The notes: a model not told the origin generated them from the letters alone. 64,000 bases of DNA from Geobacteraceae bacterium (GCA_016720395.1 JADKKR010000008.1:186001-250000); one strand, 5' to 3'; shown: positions 34,621 to 43,307, counted from the first letter of the stretch. Translations and numbers: made by a program.

Positions 34621-34911
34621 TTATCGCATTATTCTACCTGGCGTACTTTCCACGACACCAAGTTCCCAAGTGAAATCCAGAGTGTTTAATGCCAGTTCGT
34701 AACTGTTGCTACCATCATACACGGCAAAGCTGATGATCCTGGCGGCACCGTCCCTGTGAACCCAGGTGTAACAGACCTCTTTGATGAAGACCCGATCCCT
34801 GGACTGCTTATCGGTCTCCTCAAACCAGACAGGCTTGATCTTGCCCGACTCGATCACTTGGGCGACTCTGATCCGAGCCGTAGATTTTGTCTTCTGTACC
34901 ATAGTTGACAT
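34621..34911 (-). CDS. Hypothetical protein, 96 aa
   Basis: A 96-aa basic N-terminal peptide (MSTMVQKTKSTARIRVAQVI) followed by a beta-rich part (KPVWFEETDKQSRDRVFIKE, VCYTWVHRDGAARIISFAV). The pattern of alternating hydrophobics suggests a small beta-barrel. No family recognised and no good ribosome site upstream of ATG 34911. It sits at the left edge of the integrative element. Confidence 0.5.
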   Translation of the reverse strand: MSTMVQKTKSTARIRVAQVIESGKIKPVWFEETDKQSRDRVFIKEVCYTWVHRDGAARIISFAVYDGSNSYELALNTLDFTWELGVVESTPGRIMR

Positions 34912-35067
34912 ATTGCAACGCTACTAAATGACTACCACCTTGAGTCAAGTGATTTGTGCGGGTGAAGCAGGGCAGGGCATGTCGTGTGGCTGTATATTGT
35001 GGCCAAGGATACCGACTGTCTCAAAAGTTTAAGGAAACGGATGATGATTGAGGGGTAGCGAGGGCAA

Positions 35068-35091
35068 TAGATACCATACTAGATACCATAC
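35068..35091. repeat. Tandem 12-base repeat near the integrase
   Basis: TAGATACCATAC occurs twice in direct succession, about 260 bases before the integrase start and just outside the split tRNA. It could be an integrase arm-type site or chance. Confidence 0.35.
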
Positions 35092-35106
35092 TTTTCTGAT
35101 TTCAAA

Positions 35107-35147
35107 CAAAAAGGCTACAGCGTATAAGCTGTAACCTATTGTTTTTG
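35107..35147 (-). terminator. Terminator of the split tRNA-Ser gene
   Basis: On the minus strand, GGTTACAGC pairs with GCTGTAGCC and is followed by TTTTTGTTTG. It lies directly after the tRNA CCA end and is evidently the original terminator of that gene. Confidence 0.8.
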
Positions 35148-35208
35148 TGGCGGAGAGGTAGGGATTCGAACCCTAGGTACGTTGCCGTACACCTGATTTC
35201 GAGTTAGA
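35148..35208 (-). pseudogene. 3' half of a tRNA-Ser (anticodon CGA), probable attachment-site half
   Basis: Reading the minus strand: anticodon loop CTCGAAA, stem TCAGG, a variable arm (GTACGGCAACGTAC), T arm TAGGG-TTCGAAT-CCCTA, acceptor strand CCTCTCC, G, CCA. The 5' half (acceptor 5' strand, D arm) is absent; foreign DNA begins at about the anticodon loop. This is the situation left when an element integrates in a tRNA anticodon loop and the intact gene is rebuilt at the other end. No intact copy was found in this window. Confidence 0.8.
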
Positions 35209-35311
35209 AAGCATAGCTTTTTCCTTGTTTTACCAATCATTATAACGTATTATAAAATAACATATTTAAGCACTTCAAGTTTTATTGAGTTAGATAAAAT
35301 TTGCCCGATGT

Positions 35312-35332
35312 TGTACCCTATATGTACCCTAT
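35312..35332. repeat. Direct repeat upstream of the integrase
   Basis: TGTACCCTAT occurs twice with 11-base period, 23 bases before the integrase start. It may be an arm-type binding site or operator for integrase autoregulation. Confidence 0.45.
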
Positions 35333-35354
35333 GATAATTATCAGGAGGTTAGAT

Positions 35355-36626
35355 ATGGCAGAGAAAATCAAACTTACGAAAACGATCGTAGATAAGATCC
35401 CATTTGCAGAAAAAGGAAAGCAGGTTGAATATTACGATGCTGAATTGCCAGCCTTTGGTGTTCGTGTATCTGCAACATCAAAAGTCTATTTCGTCAGAAA
35501 GTGGATCAATGGCAAATTATCCAGAGTGACATTAGGCAGGCACGACGTGATGAGCGCCGACAAGGCCAGAAAGGAAGCTGGTAATGCGACAACAGATCTT
35601 CGAAAAGGAATCGACATAAATCTTGAAAAGACCAAGGCAAAGGCAAGAAGTATTACTCTGGGAAAAGTGTTTGAACAATTCCTTAAAACACGTAACGGCC
35701 TGAAACCTAAAACCGTCGCCATGTATAGCGATCATGTTGATAGGCTACTCAGTTCATGGAAGAACAAGCCTATTGCTGAAATAACTAGTGACATGGTGGC
35801 AAAGCGTCATTCAGACATTTCAAAGGTGAATGGCAAAGCTACGGCCAATTCTGCAATGCGCACATTTCGTGCGATCTATAATTTCGCAAGGTCGGTAACA
35901 GAAAACACCATCCCTGAAAATCCGGCTCACCGTTTAAGCCAAACGAAACAATGGAATAAGATCGAAAGACGACGTACCTTCATTAAGCCTCATTTCATGC
36001 AGTCCTGGTACAACGCAGTAAATGAACTGAATAACCCTGTTGTCAGTTGTCATCTGCTATTGCTTGTTTATACCGGACTCCGCAAGAATGAATCGTTGCA
36101 ACTGAAATGGACTGAAGTAGATATGAAGGACAAATCATTTACGATAACGGACCCCAAAAACAGCTTGCCCCATACATTACCGATGAGTAAATTCATCTAT
36201 ACTTTATTTGAGAAATTGCAGCAGCATAAAGTTAACGAATATGTATTCCCTGGAGCAACGGAAGGCTCACATCTCAAAGATCCCAGAAGGAACTTTGTTC
36301 ATGTGACAGATCTTACTTGTCTAGCGCTTAATAACGTATCAACGGCTGAGGAACTGGAGGCCAAGAGACTAACGCATCCCGACAGTGTTATGCCAGGAAT
36401 TAAATTTACGCAACACGATCTCCGCAGGACATTCATTACGGTTGCCGAGAGCCTTGATATTTCATATGCTGCACTTAAACGCCTCTTGAACCATAGCGAT
36501 GGCAGTGATGTAACTGGTGGTTATCTCCAAATCACCACAGACCGGCTCCGAGATCCTATGGAGCGAATCAGCAAGCGTTTACTGGAATTGATGACTAGCA
36601 ACCCGGTTGATGAGCTGGCTCAATAA
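35355..36626 (+). CDS. Tyrosine recombinase/integrase, P4-like
   Basis: CAGGAGG lies 6-7 bases before ATG 35355. The 423-aa product starts with an arm-binding DUF4102-like domain (LTKTIVDKIPF, YDAELPAFGVRVSATSKVYFVR, RVTLGRHDVMSADKARKEA), then a SAM-like core-binding domain (LKPKTVAMYSDHVDRLLSSW). The catalytic domain has the first Arg in VYTGLRKNESLQLKW, the H-x-x-R box in FTQHDLRRTFITVAE and the Tyr in VTGGYLQITTDRL near the end (LLNHSDGS supplies the second His). It should drive site-specific integration at the adjacent tRNA-Ser. Divergent repeats precede it. Confidence 0.95.
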   Translation: MAEKIKLTKTIVDKIPFAEKGKQVEYYDAELPAFGVRVSATSKVYFVRKWINGKLSRVTLGRHDVMSADKARKEAGNATTDLRKGIDINLEKTKAKARSITLGKVFEQFLKTRNGLKPKTVAMYSDHVDRLLSSWKNKPIAEITSDMVAKRHSDISKVNGKATANSAMRTFRAIYNFARSVTENTIPENPAHRLSQTKQWNKIERRRTFIKPHFMQSWYNAVNELNNPVVSCHLLLLVYTGLRKNESLQLKWTEVDMKDKSFTITDPKNSLPHTLPMSKFIYTLFEKLQQHKVNEYVFPGATEGSHLKDPRRNFVHVTDLTCLALNNVSTAEELEAKRLTHPDSVMPGIKFTQHDLRRTFITVAESLDISYAALKRLLNHSDGSDVTGGYLQITTDRLRDPMERISKRLLELMTSNPVDELAQ

Positions 36627-36811
36627 AAAACTGTGAGTAATAATTTTGGAGTCATTTGTGAGCGGAATCCGCAAAATACCGCCAAATCTACCCCCAAAAA
36701 TGTTTGATATAATATTTCAGTATGTTACAGAATTCGACCGTCTTGTTCGAATGAGTTAAAGGAATTCAAACCGTAGTGACCTATGACAATTGCTTACTCA
36801 CACTGATAGGG

Positions 36812-36865
36812 ATGTTTATGGCAAAGTTTGCTTCCTATCGATTAAACAACGAAGAACACACTTAA
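36812..36865 (+). CDS. Possible 17-aa leader peptide
   Basis: ATG 36812 (or ATG 36818, which has TAGGGATG 4 bases ahead) opens a short frame (MFMAKFASYRLNNEEHT) whose TAA is immediately followed by the ATG of the next gene. As that gene lacks its own ribosome site, translation coupling through this peptide is plausible. Confidence 0.35.
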   Translation: MFMAKFASYRLNNEEHT

Positions 36866-38311
36866 ATGAAAAACGTCTTCTTCATACAACGCTCTGCGAT
36901 TGATTGCCTGTTGCATAACAAAGCGACAGCAATCGATATTTGTATCTACCTTGTTATATGTAAATACACAGACCGAAATGGTTACCTTTCCGGAGTCGGA
37001 AGCAAGGCTATCAAGGAAAGATTGGGAATTGGGCAAAAGAAAGTTGATGACTCAATTCATCGGCTTACCTTAATGGAATTTACAGGCCAGAGGCTATTGT
37101 ATCAATTGGATAAGTGGCTGTTCAATGAAACTGGATCACAGGAAAGAGTTGTTGGCTGGGTGCGTGGTTGGTTTGATTCTAAGTATATTCATCACGTGTG
37201 GCTTAATAATGATCTCGTTGGAAAATGCAGGGACAAACAAAGGCCGCTTAATTTTTTCGTAAAAGTATCCAAACGGGACAACCATGCGAGATTGCTTTTG
37301 CTGTTGTATAAGTGCCACAACCGTCAATACTCAGGCGTCAATTGTAATTTCGCGTCTATTAGTTCAAAAGTTCTTCAACGATATGAGGTCAAAAACTATT
37401 TCTTAAACAAAAGTAAATTGGGTGATTACCATATCAGCGATCACATACTAGATAAATACGAAATTGCAAAATCGTATTCTGAATCAGTTAATATATTAGA
37501 TGAACTGAGAAACAATAATTTTTTCGATGTATCTGTGGCAGTAATAGGTAAATTTACTGATAATACTTATATTGAGGCCAAGCTCAAATATAAGTCTGAT
37601 CTTGAATCATCTAATAAAGTGAAACTTTCAAGTAAAAAGAAAATTGTTAAACAAGGTTATGAAGTTAATACAATTTATGCGTATAACAGGCTTTTTGAAA
37701 ATGGTGCTAACCCTGATGATATTCGTAAAACATACGAACTTGGCATAAGTAATACAAGAGAAAATGGTAAGCGAACATTTTCTATCAAACTGAATAAAAC
37801 TTTTACAACTGCCAAATCGGAACCCATAGAATTTGAAGGACTGAAGTTGCATCCTGGGCATGACACATTTTCAAAGCAACAATTCGTTTACAGACTGGAT
37901 TACAAATCAAACAGAAAGAAAAATTTCCCGCTAGAGAAGTGCCTGGCTGGAAAAATTGAACACGTTGCTCAAAGCTGCGGACTGGAAGCTGTCAGCAGAA
38001 GGGGAAAGTTTTATGACACCTACTGGTGGTTTGATGATTCCAAGGCGTTATCAATTAATCTTATAGGTATTTTGATGCCTACACACATCCCAGGCACTGA
38101 TCTATCGGTTTCCGATGCCGAGTTTGCGATTCTTGACGAAATGGTTGGCAATAAACCTGTTGCAACTGATTTGGAAATGGAGTGTTCCGTAAATTACAAC
38201 TGGTCTGATTCCCAAGATACTGATGGGGAATTCATAGTGTCGGATTGTAGGTCTCAAAGTAATCTGGTATCACAGGTTCCCGTCGATTATGACGAACTTG
38301 ATCCATTTTAG
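36866..38311 (+). CDS. Unknown element protein, possibly a replication initiator, 481 aa
   Basis: The N-terminal ~70 residues look like a winged-helix module (IDICIYLVICKYTDRNGYL, GSKAIKERLGIGQKKVDDSI), similar to helix-turn-helix starts of phage and plasmid replication proteins. The remainder is unrecognised, AT-rich and has no transmembrane helix. The last 60 residues are acidic. A basic helix (SSKKKIVKQGYEVNTIYAYN) lies in the middle. Start is ATG 36866, directly after the TAA of a 17-aa frame. Position in the element between integrase and excisionase is consistent with a replication or regulatory role, which is inference. Confidence 0.6.
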   Translation: MKNVFFIQRSAIDCLLHNKATAIDICIYLVICKYTDRNGYLSGVGSKAIKERLGIGQKKVDDSIHRLTLMEFTGQRLLYQLDKWLFNETGSQERVVGWVRGWFDSKYIHHVWLNNDLVGKCRDKQRPLNFFVKVSKRDNHARLLLLLYKCHNRQYSGVNCNFASISSKVLQRYEVKNYFLNKSKLGDYHISDHILDKYEIAKSYSESVNILDELRNNNFFDVSVAVIGKFTDNTYIEAKLKYKSDLESSNKVKLSSKKKIVKQGYEVNTIYAYNRLFENGANPDDIRKTYELGISNTRENGKRTFSIKLNKTFTTAKSEPIEFEGLKLHPGHDTFSKQQFVYRLDYKSNRKKNFPLEKCLAGKIEHVAQSCGLEAVSRRGKFYDTYWWFDDSKALSINLIGILMPTHIPGTDLSVSDAEFAILDEMVGNKPVATDLEMECSVNYNWSDSQDTDGEFIVSDCRSQSNLVSQVPVDYDELDPF

Positions 38312-38539
38312 CTGCTGATATAATAGTTACTTGTTACAGTATGTTATAATGTTTTGTTCCTATCAAATAGATCCAGCATCTATAGGAAGAAACTTCGATG
38401 TCCCGTCAGTGGTTATTCGACGTTATCCCTCTCATTTCCTTCTCCTTATTTCCAGTCTCTTCGGGAATGGAGAAATATAATTGGTGTAATAAGTTGCAGT
38501 GAAATAGTTGTTTCTATAGTCATGTAAAATTCCGCTGAT

Positions 38540-38570
38540 AGCGCCAGATCCTGACGGGACTGGCGCTTTA
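38540..38570 (+). terminator. Hairpin, likely terminator
   Basis: AGCGCCAG pairs with CTGGCGCT across a 12-base loop, followed by TTA. Moderate T content makes it a plausible but not ideal terminator. Confidence 0.5.
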
Positions 38571-38597
38571 TGCGTTTATATTGAAGTGAGTTGATAA

Positions 38598-38627
38598 GCG
38601 TAGGCCTCGAAAGTGGCCTGCGCTTTT
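38598..38627 (+). terminator. Rho-independent terminator
   Basis: GCGTAGGCC pairs with GGCCTGCGC (one mismatch) around TCGAAAGT, followed by TTTTTG. The excisionase gene begins about 70 bases later. Confidence 0.7.
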
Positions 38628-38696
38628 TGCGTTTCAAGGCCGGCTTTAACCAAAACACGTGTTGTCCAAAAATCAAAATTACAGGAGGAATTCAAA

Positions 38697-38891
38697 ATGG
38701 CAGAGTTTAGCAATCAACTATTAACGCAGAAACAGGTGGCCCAATGGATCGGAATGTCGGAGGCATGGCTGGAGCAGTGTAGATTCCGGAAGAGAGGTCT
38801 TCCTTGGGTTAAAGTCGGCAGGTCATGCCGTTACCGTAAAAGTGACGTGGAGAAATGGATCGAGGCAAACGTTGTCGCCACAGGAATCTAA
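38697..38891 (+). CDS. AlpA/excisionase-like HTH protein
   Basis: CAGGAGG lies 8 bases before ATG 38697. The 64-aa protein has the MerR-like helix-turn-helix and wing of the AlpA/Xis-type (HTH_17) family: LLTQKQVAQWIGMSEAWLEQ, then GLPWVKVGRSCRYRKSDVEKW. It probably controls excision or activates the integrase. The next gene starts 70 bases on, so the pair is likely co-transcribed. Confidence 0.88.
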   Translation: MAEFSNQLLTQKQVAQWIGMSEAWLEQCRFRKRGLPWVKVGRSCRYRKSDVEKWIEANVVATGI

Positions 38892-38961
38892 CCAACAACT
38901 GAACGAGCTTGCCCCAGGAGCAGCAACTCCTGGGGTAGGTCCGATAAATGGAGAAAGGATC

Positions 38962-40842
38962 ATGAGTTCGATATCTGGACAAATCATGGAAGCACAACAA
39001 ACAGATAATGCAGTTGCAACCAATACAGAGCAACAGAGCGGATCAACAGAACCTGAAGTCATCGAATTATGCAGTAATGCCGGCAATCACAAATATCAGG
39101 TGGTTCTATCTGGCCCAACAGAAGGTGTTTATTACCTTCCGTCAGAAAATAATCCTGATAAAAAGCAATTCTTGTGCAGTTTGTTAATGATCAATGCCAT
39201 GGTAAGAGACTCAAATAGTGCAGGCTGGGGACGTATGCTTGAGTTTAAAGACCATGACGGAAAAACTCATCATCATGAAATGAGTGCAGCAACTGTTGGT
39301 AAAGATGAGTCAACTATAGTCGGGGAACTGAGAGGACGGGGGGTATCAGTTACCGCATCCAGAAAATTCCACTGTTATCTAACTGATTACGTGCTGAATA
39401 CAGAGCCAAGAGATCGCCAGAGAATTCGAAGCGCAAAAAGGACAGGATGGCAGGAACCAGGTACTTACTTGATGAACGACGGTACAGTTATAGGAGAATC
39501 TGCTGAAAAATATGTCTTCCAGTCGTTTTCGACTGTTCATCCATGTAGCAGGAATGGAACACAAGAAGAGTGGAGAACCAATGTAAGCGCACTTTGTACA
39601 GGAAACTCACGGTTGATATTTGCCGTCAGTACGGCCTTTGCCAGCGTACTCCTCAATCATATGAATGTGGAGGGTGGAGGTTTTCATTATTTCGGACGCA
39701 GTAGCGATGGCAAGACGACTGCTCTTCATGTTGCCGCATCAGTAATCGGAAAACCGAGGGAATACATCCAGACCTGGCGTGCTACTGACAATGGACTGGA
39801 AGGTATTGCTAAACTCCACAACGACTCTCTGTTGATCCTTGATGAACTGGGCGAAATGAATCCGCATGATGCCGGCAAATGCGCGTATCTGCTTGCTAAT
39901 GGTTCAGGTAAAATCAGATCCATGACGAGCGGGGACGCTAAGAAAAAGGCAGAGTGGCTTCTTTACTACCTCTCTTCAGGAGAGATAACCCTGGCTGAAC
40001 ACATGTTAGAAGCTGGTAAAACCGCGAGGGCTGGGCAAGAAATCAGGCATGTGGACATACCAGCCAATGCAGGAGCGGGAAAAGGACTGTTCGAAAATAT
40101 CCACGGTTATGAAAATGCAGGTCAGTTTGCAGATGCACTCAGAAAATTAAGTGCAGAATCCTATGGGCATGCATTGCCGGACTTTATAAAGGCATTCATA
40201 GATCATAGGGAAGACGTAGATGAAGTCATCAGCCTTTATAAGAACACCTTTATAGAACGTTATCTAGGCGATGATGCTTGCAGTCAGGTTGGCCGTGTAG
40301 CTGGAAAATTTGCCGTAGTCGCAGCGGCAGGCATGCTTGCATCGGCGTGGGGTATAACCGGCTGGGATATTGATCACGTCTCGGAGGCTGTCGGCAAGGT
40401 TTATTGCGACTGGCTGACTAACCGGGCACATTCCGGCAATCAGGAAGATATAAGAATTATTACCCAGATCCGAGGATATCTTCAATTATATGGGGAATTC
40501 CGTTTCGCGGCATCGAAATACAATAAAACAGGCGTGCTCGAAATAATTGAAACAAACCGAAACCTTACAAGGCGTGAAGGTTTCAAGGTTGTCAAGGAAG
40601 AAGGCAATGAATTCTACATATTGCCGGAAGCTTTCAAAGAGATCTGCAAGGGACTGAATATGTCAACTACAGTAAAGTTCCTTGCTGAAAACGGGTACAT
40701 CGTTAAAGCTCCGGATGGCAGGAACCAACCGCAAAAGCGTCTCCCCACTATCGGGCAGACACGAGTCTATCATCTAACATCCAAAATTATGCAAGATAAT
40801 GAGGAAACAGTGGTCACAGCGGCCACGGGGCCAGCCAACTAA
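38962..40842 (+). CDS. DUF927 domain ATPase (helicase/primase-like)
   Basis: GGAGAAAGG precedes ATG 38962. The 626-aa product has the DUF927 core: FAVSTAFASVLLNHM, a Walker A-like YFGRSSDGKTTALHVAASV near residue 240, Walker B LLILDELGEMNPHDAG and sensor-like RSMTSGDAKKKAEW. DUF927 proteins of phages and integrative elements are believed to be replicative helicases or primase-helicases. The C-terminus contains a winged-helix-like part (GFKVVKEEGNEFYILPEAFK). This is the central replication gene of the element. Confidence 0.88.
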   Translation: MSSISGQIMEAQQTDNAVATNTEQQSGSTEPEVIELCSNAGNHKYQVVLSGPTEGVYYLPSENNPDKKQFLCSLLMINAMVRDSNSAGWGRMLEFKDHDGKTHHHEMSAATVGKDESTIVGELRGRGVSVTASRKFHCYLTDYVLNTEPRDRQRIRSAKRTGWQEPGTYLMNDGTVIGESAEKYVFQSFSTVHPCSRNGTQEEWRTNVSALCTGNSRLIFAVSTAFASVLLNHMNVEGGGFHYFGRSSDGKTTALHVAASVIGKPREYIQTWRATDNGLEGIAKLHNDSLLILDELGEMNPHDAGKCAYLLANGSGKIRSMTSGDAKKKAEWLLYYLSSGEITLAEHMLEAGKTARAGQEIRHVDIPANAGAGKGLFENIHGYENAGQFADALRKLSAESYGHALPDFIKAFIDHREDVDEVISLYKNTFIERYLGDDACSQVGRVAGKFAVVAAAGMLASAWGITGWDIDHVSEAVGKVYCDWLTNRAHSGNQEDIRIITQIRGYLQLYGEFRFAASKYNKTGVLEIIETNRNLTRREGFKVVKEEGNEFYILPEAFKEICKGLNMSTTVKFLAENGYIVKAPDGRNQPQKRLPTIGQTRVYHLTSKIMQDNEETVVTAATGPAN

Positions 40843-40900
40843 TAAAATCAGAAAATTACCAGCAACAACGTGTGACGCTTAGTGTGACCAGCTTTCAGGA

Positions 40901-40930
40901 GTGGCAACAGCCCTGTTGCCACTTTCCTTT
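40901..40930 (+). terminator. Hairpin terminator after the DUF927 gene
   Basis: GTGGCAACAG pairs perfectly with CTGTTGCCAC across CC, followed by TTTCCTTT. It lies 58 bases after the DUF927 stop codon. Confidence 0.75.
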
Positions 40931-41369
40931 AGTCGGCCACGGAAGTTACCCGTTTGCGATAAAACTTTGCTACTGAAACAGAGAGTTATACAGCCGTGGC
41001 CGGTGATGCCACTGATGCCACCGAATAAAGGGAGTATCCATTAACAGTTGATGCTCAAAACGAGATGACAATTCTGCAATTTATTTCATGTAGTGAAAAA
41101 ATACTGGGCTATGCACTTTTATTCAAATTGTCTGTACGTTATCAATTCCTGTTATCGGCGTCACTCCGTATGCTCCCAGCCTCTTCGGGGCCTTTAGGAC
41201 AAATCCAAAAGTATTTCAACCTGCAGAAAAACATTGCAGAAAATACCTGTTCCGACTGATCTCCACACTACAATTGAATATGACATATCGGTGCTTGAGG
41301 AAAGCATCACATACAAAGGTCAGCACTAAAAAACTGTATGCCTGAAGGCATCGAAAGAGATCGTAGAAA
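40931..41369. other. Non-coding gap
   Basis: About 440 bases with mixed composition. A 64-codon frame at 41065 lacks a ribosome site and does not look like protein. CCAGCCTCTTCGGGGCC at about 41176 could form a short hairpin. The promoter for the 41370 gene is probably in the AT-rich end. Confidence 0.4.
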
Positions 41370-42122
41370 ATGAAAACTAAATTAAAATCAAAACAGGTCG
41401 AAACCTGCAAAGCAGCAACTGTCCTGAAACCGGTTGAATGTGTACCCAGCGAAGTATCATTGGCATGCCCTGCATGCGGCAGACAGTCCCTTTATTTGAT
41501 AAAGGCCGTATCTGGTACAAATGCAGCAACTACCGGTTATGGATCTGAGAAGCGTTTGCCAGAGGCGAACGGTGTCGTCAGGGAATGTACCGCAGCTGGG
41601 ATGGGCATTTCTGTTGATTTGAAGATTGAATCGGCAGATCCCGTCATGCTTAGAAGGCAAATTCAGGACCAAAATGGGGTCATGGTATCAGTTAAATCTG
41701 GCCCTATGTATATGAATCAGCTGCTGGATGCTCTCTTTGAGCTGGCTGAATTCGGTAGAATGGCAGGGTCAATCTCTGTCCCTGATCAGGGTGAATACCC
41801 TCTGGCGACTTTCTTTCAGAGTTTTGCCAATGCAAATGCGGAATTGATTGATAGTTATCGTGGTTTCTGGGGAACAATTTCCTCAGCCAAAAAAACAGGT
41901 ACATCTGTGTATTTTAATACTGGTGGACCTGACAGAATGATTGTTGTGTTGGATGAAAGACACGAAGATGAAGTTATTCGCAAATTCGGCATTTCAAGCT
42001 ACGCCAACCTGGTTGGAGCGAGAATGCTGGTATTCGGGGAGCTGAAGAAAGCGACGTCCAGTGAAAAGCTCTTTGTGTTGATCACAGACCCCAGCAGGTT
42101 CACCTTGAGATTGGCAAGGTAA
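41370..42122 (+). CDS. Hypothetical element protein with CPACG zinc knuckle, 250 aa
   Basis: The 250-aa product carries one CPACGRQSLYLI knuckle near residue 34 and another Cys at VVRECTAAG. The rest is a mixed alpha/beta soluble sequence without known family (MLRRQIQDQNGVMVSVKSG, GTISSAKKTGTSVYF, NLVGARMLVFGELKKATS). The ribosome site is weak (AGAGATCG). It belongs to the element cargo and is closed by a strong hairpin at 42147. Confidence 0.55.
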   Translation: MKTKLKSKQVETCKAATVLKPVECVPSEVSLACPACGRQSLYLIKAVSGTNAATTGYGSEKRLPEANGVVRECTAAGMGISVDLKIESADPVMLRRQIQDQNGVMVSVKSGPMYMNQLLDALFELAEFGRMAGSISVPDQGEYPLATFFQSFANANAELIDSYRGFWGTISSAKKTGTSVYFNTGGPDRMIVVLDERHEDEVIRKFGISSYANLVGARMLVFGELKKATSSEKLFVLITDPSRFTLRLAR

Positions 42123-42146
42123 ATAACTGAAAGTCATTATGAGGGA

Positions 42147-42177
42147 CTAGGGCCGGGGGAGACACCCCCGGCCCTAG
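42147..42177 (+). terminator. Strong GC-rich hairpin
   Basis: CTAGGGCCGGGGG pairs perfectly with CCCCCGGCCCTAG around a 5-base loop, 13 base pairs. T-run after it is short, so it may be a terminator or an RNA-stabilising 3' end. Confidence 0.7.
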
Positions 42178-42205
42178 TTATTATACAAAAGAAAGGATGA
42201 CAAAA

Positions 42206-42466
42206 ATGAATACAGATTGTGGTCAAATGATGAAGAAAGCACTCACACCAGAAACTGAGAATGTTAGCAGCGAGCGGATTATCATGGAAATATGCGAGTC
42301 AGTGGATACGATAGTGGAGCTGTCCAGGGAACTCTGTGGGTACATTAACCAGCATATCCCCGCTGATAATCCGGATCTTGCAATAATGAACTGCCAGATT
42401 GAGCAAATCAATAGCCTGGCAGAATTTGCCAGTTTGCATTCATATTCGCTTATGTACCATAAATAA
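42206..42466 (+). CDS. Small hypothetical element protein, 86 aa
   Basis: AAAGGA lies 7 bases before ATG 42206 (the ATG at 42197 is inside the ribosome site). The product is an acidic, helical protein (MEICESVDTIVELSRELCGY, AIMNCQIEQINSLAEFASLH) with three cysteines. No family recognised. It is the last gene before the right edge of the element. Confidence 0.5.
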   Translation: MNTDCGQMMKKALTPETENVSSERIIMEICESVDTIVELSRELCGYINQHIPADNPDLAIMNCQIEQINSLAEFASLHSYSLMYHK

Positions 42467-42467
42467 A

Positions 42468-42491
42468 GTTCGAGTCCTTCTTGGCTCCCCA
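42468..42491 (+). other. tRNA 3'-end-like fragment, candidate right attachment site
   Basis: GTTCGAGTCC, CTTCTTGGCTC and CCCA in sequence look like a T loop, T-stem 3' strand, acceptor 3' strand and CCA end of a plus-strand tRNA with no body upstream. It shares TTCGAGT with the break point at the split tRNA-Ser (35198-35204) but otherwise points to a different tRNA. It may mark the right end of the element or an older one. Confidence 0.4.
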
Positions 42492-42598
42492 AGCCGGATA
42501 AAGCCGGGCACCGGGAGGAGCATCTTGAGCTATCACCAGTATGTAACTATCAATTACCCTTGACGTAATGCAACCGGGTAAGATTTTTGATAATGAGC

Positions 42599-43303
42599 TC
42601 ATCCCGCATCAATGCTATTCTTCTCATCAATAATACGACCATCACTGACCTGGAATATCCGGTCGAAACCTTCCACCATGCGATGATCGTGGGTGACAAC
42701 CAGGATAGCAGAATGGTTTTCCACCGCCAGTTTCTTCAGGAGCGCCATGACATTCTTGCCATTCTCGGTATCAAGCGCGGCGGTCGGCTCATCGGCCAGG
42801 ATCACCCTGGGTTTGTTGGCCAAGGCCCGTGCTATAGCCACCCGCTGGGCTTCGCCACCGGAAAGTGCTGAAGGGTAATTGCCCAGTCGGTGGCCGAGAT
42901 TGAGGGAAGTCAGCAACTCTGTTGCACGGCTTTTGGCTTCGTTTTTTGTCATATTGTTGATCTCCAACGCGATCATGACATTTTCCTGAGCGGTCAGAAA
43001 TGGTATCAGGTTGTGTGCCTGAAAGATGAAACCGAGCTTTTCCCGGCGCATCCGCTTCAGGTCAATACCGCTTTTCCAACCTTCATCAGCGACAGTAGTA
43101 CCGTCGATAACGACCGTGCCGTGGGTCGGCTCATTGATCAGTCCGATGCAGGTCAGCAGGGTTGTTTTACCGGAACCCGAAGGGCCGAGGATGGCGACCA
43201 GTTCCCCTGGTTTAACCTGCAGAGTCGCATCCGCAATGGCGGTCACTGCCGTCTCACCTTTACCGTAGATCTTCGTCAGCCTTTCCACTTCTATTGCATA
43301 CAT
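42599..43303 (-). CDS. ABC transporter ATP-binding protein (MacB/LolD type)
   Basis: The 234-aa product has Walker A (AILGPSGSGKTTLL), signature (ALSGGEAQRVAIARAL), Walker B (RVILADEPTAALD) and switch His (VVTHDHRMV). The LolD/MacB-type order fits an ATPase pairing with an FtsX-like permease, which is encoded immediately upstream (stop 4 bases away). The permease does not contain its own ATPase domain. The longer frame to 43453 lies in the permease gene and is not real. Export of an envelope-damaging compound or a siderophore-like substrate is inferred from the operon. Confidence 0.9.
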   Translation of the reverse strand: MYAIEVERLTKIYGKGETAVTAIADATLQVKPGELVAILGPSGSGKTTLLTCIGLINEPTHGTVVIDGTTVADEGWKSGIDLKRMRREKLGFIFQAHNLIPFLTAQENVMIALEINNMTKNEAKSRATELLTSLNLGHRLGNYPSALSGGEAQRVAIARALANKPRVILADEPTAALDTENGKNVMALLKKLAVENHSAILVVTHDHRMVEGFDRIFQVSDGRIIDEKNSIDAG

Positions 43304-43307
43304 GTTC

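Larger units (their letters stand above)
38312..38696. other. Non-coding region with two terminator-like hairpins
   Basis: An AT-rich promoter-like stretch (TATAATAG, TATAATG) at 38320-38350 is followed by the two hairpins listed separately. No ORF with support. A small RNA between promoter and hairpins is possible. Confidence 0.45.

Noticed and set aside
41065..41259. A 64-codon plus-strand frame in the gap before 41370.
   Set aside because: No ribosome site, and its composition does not look like protein.
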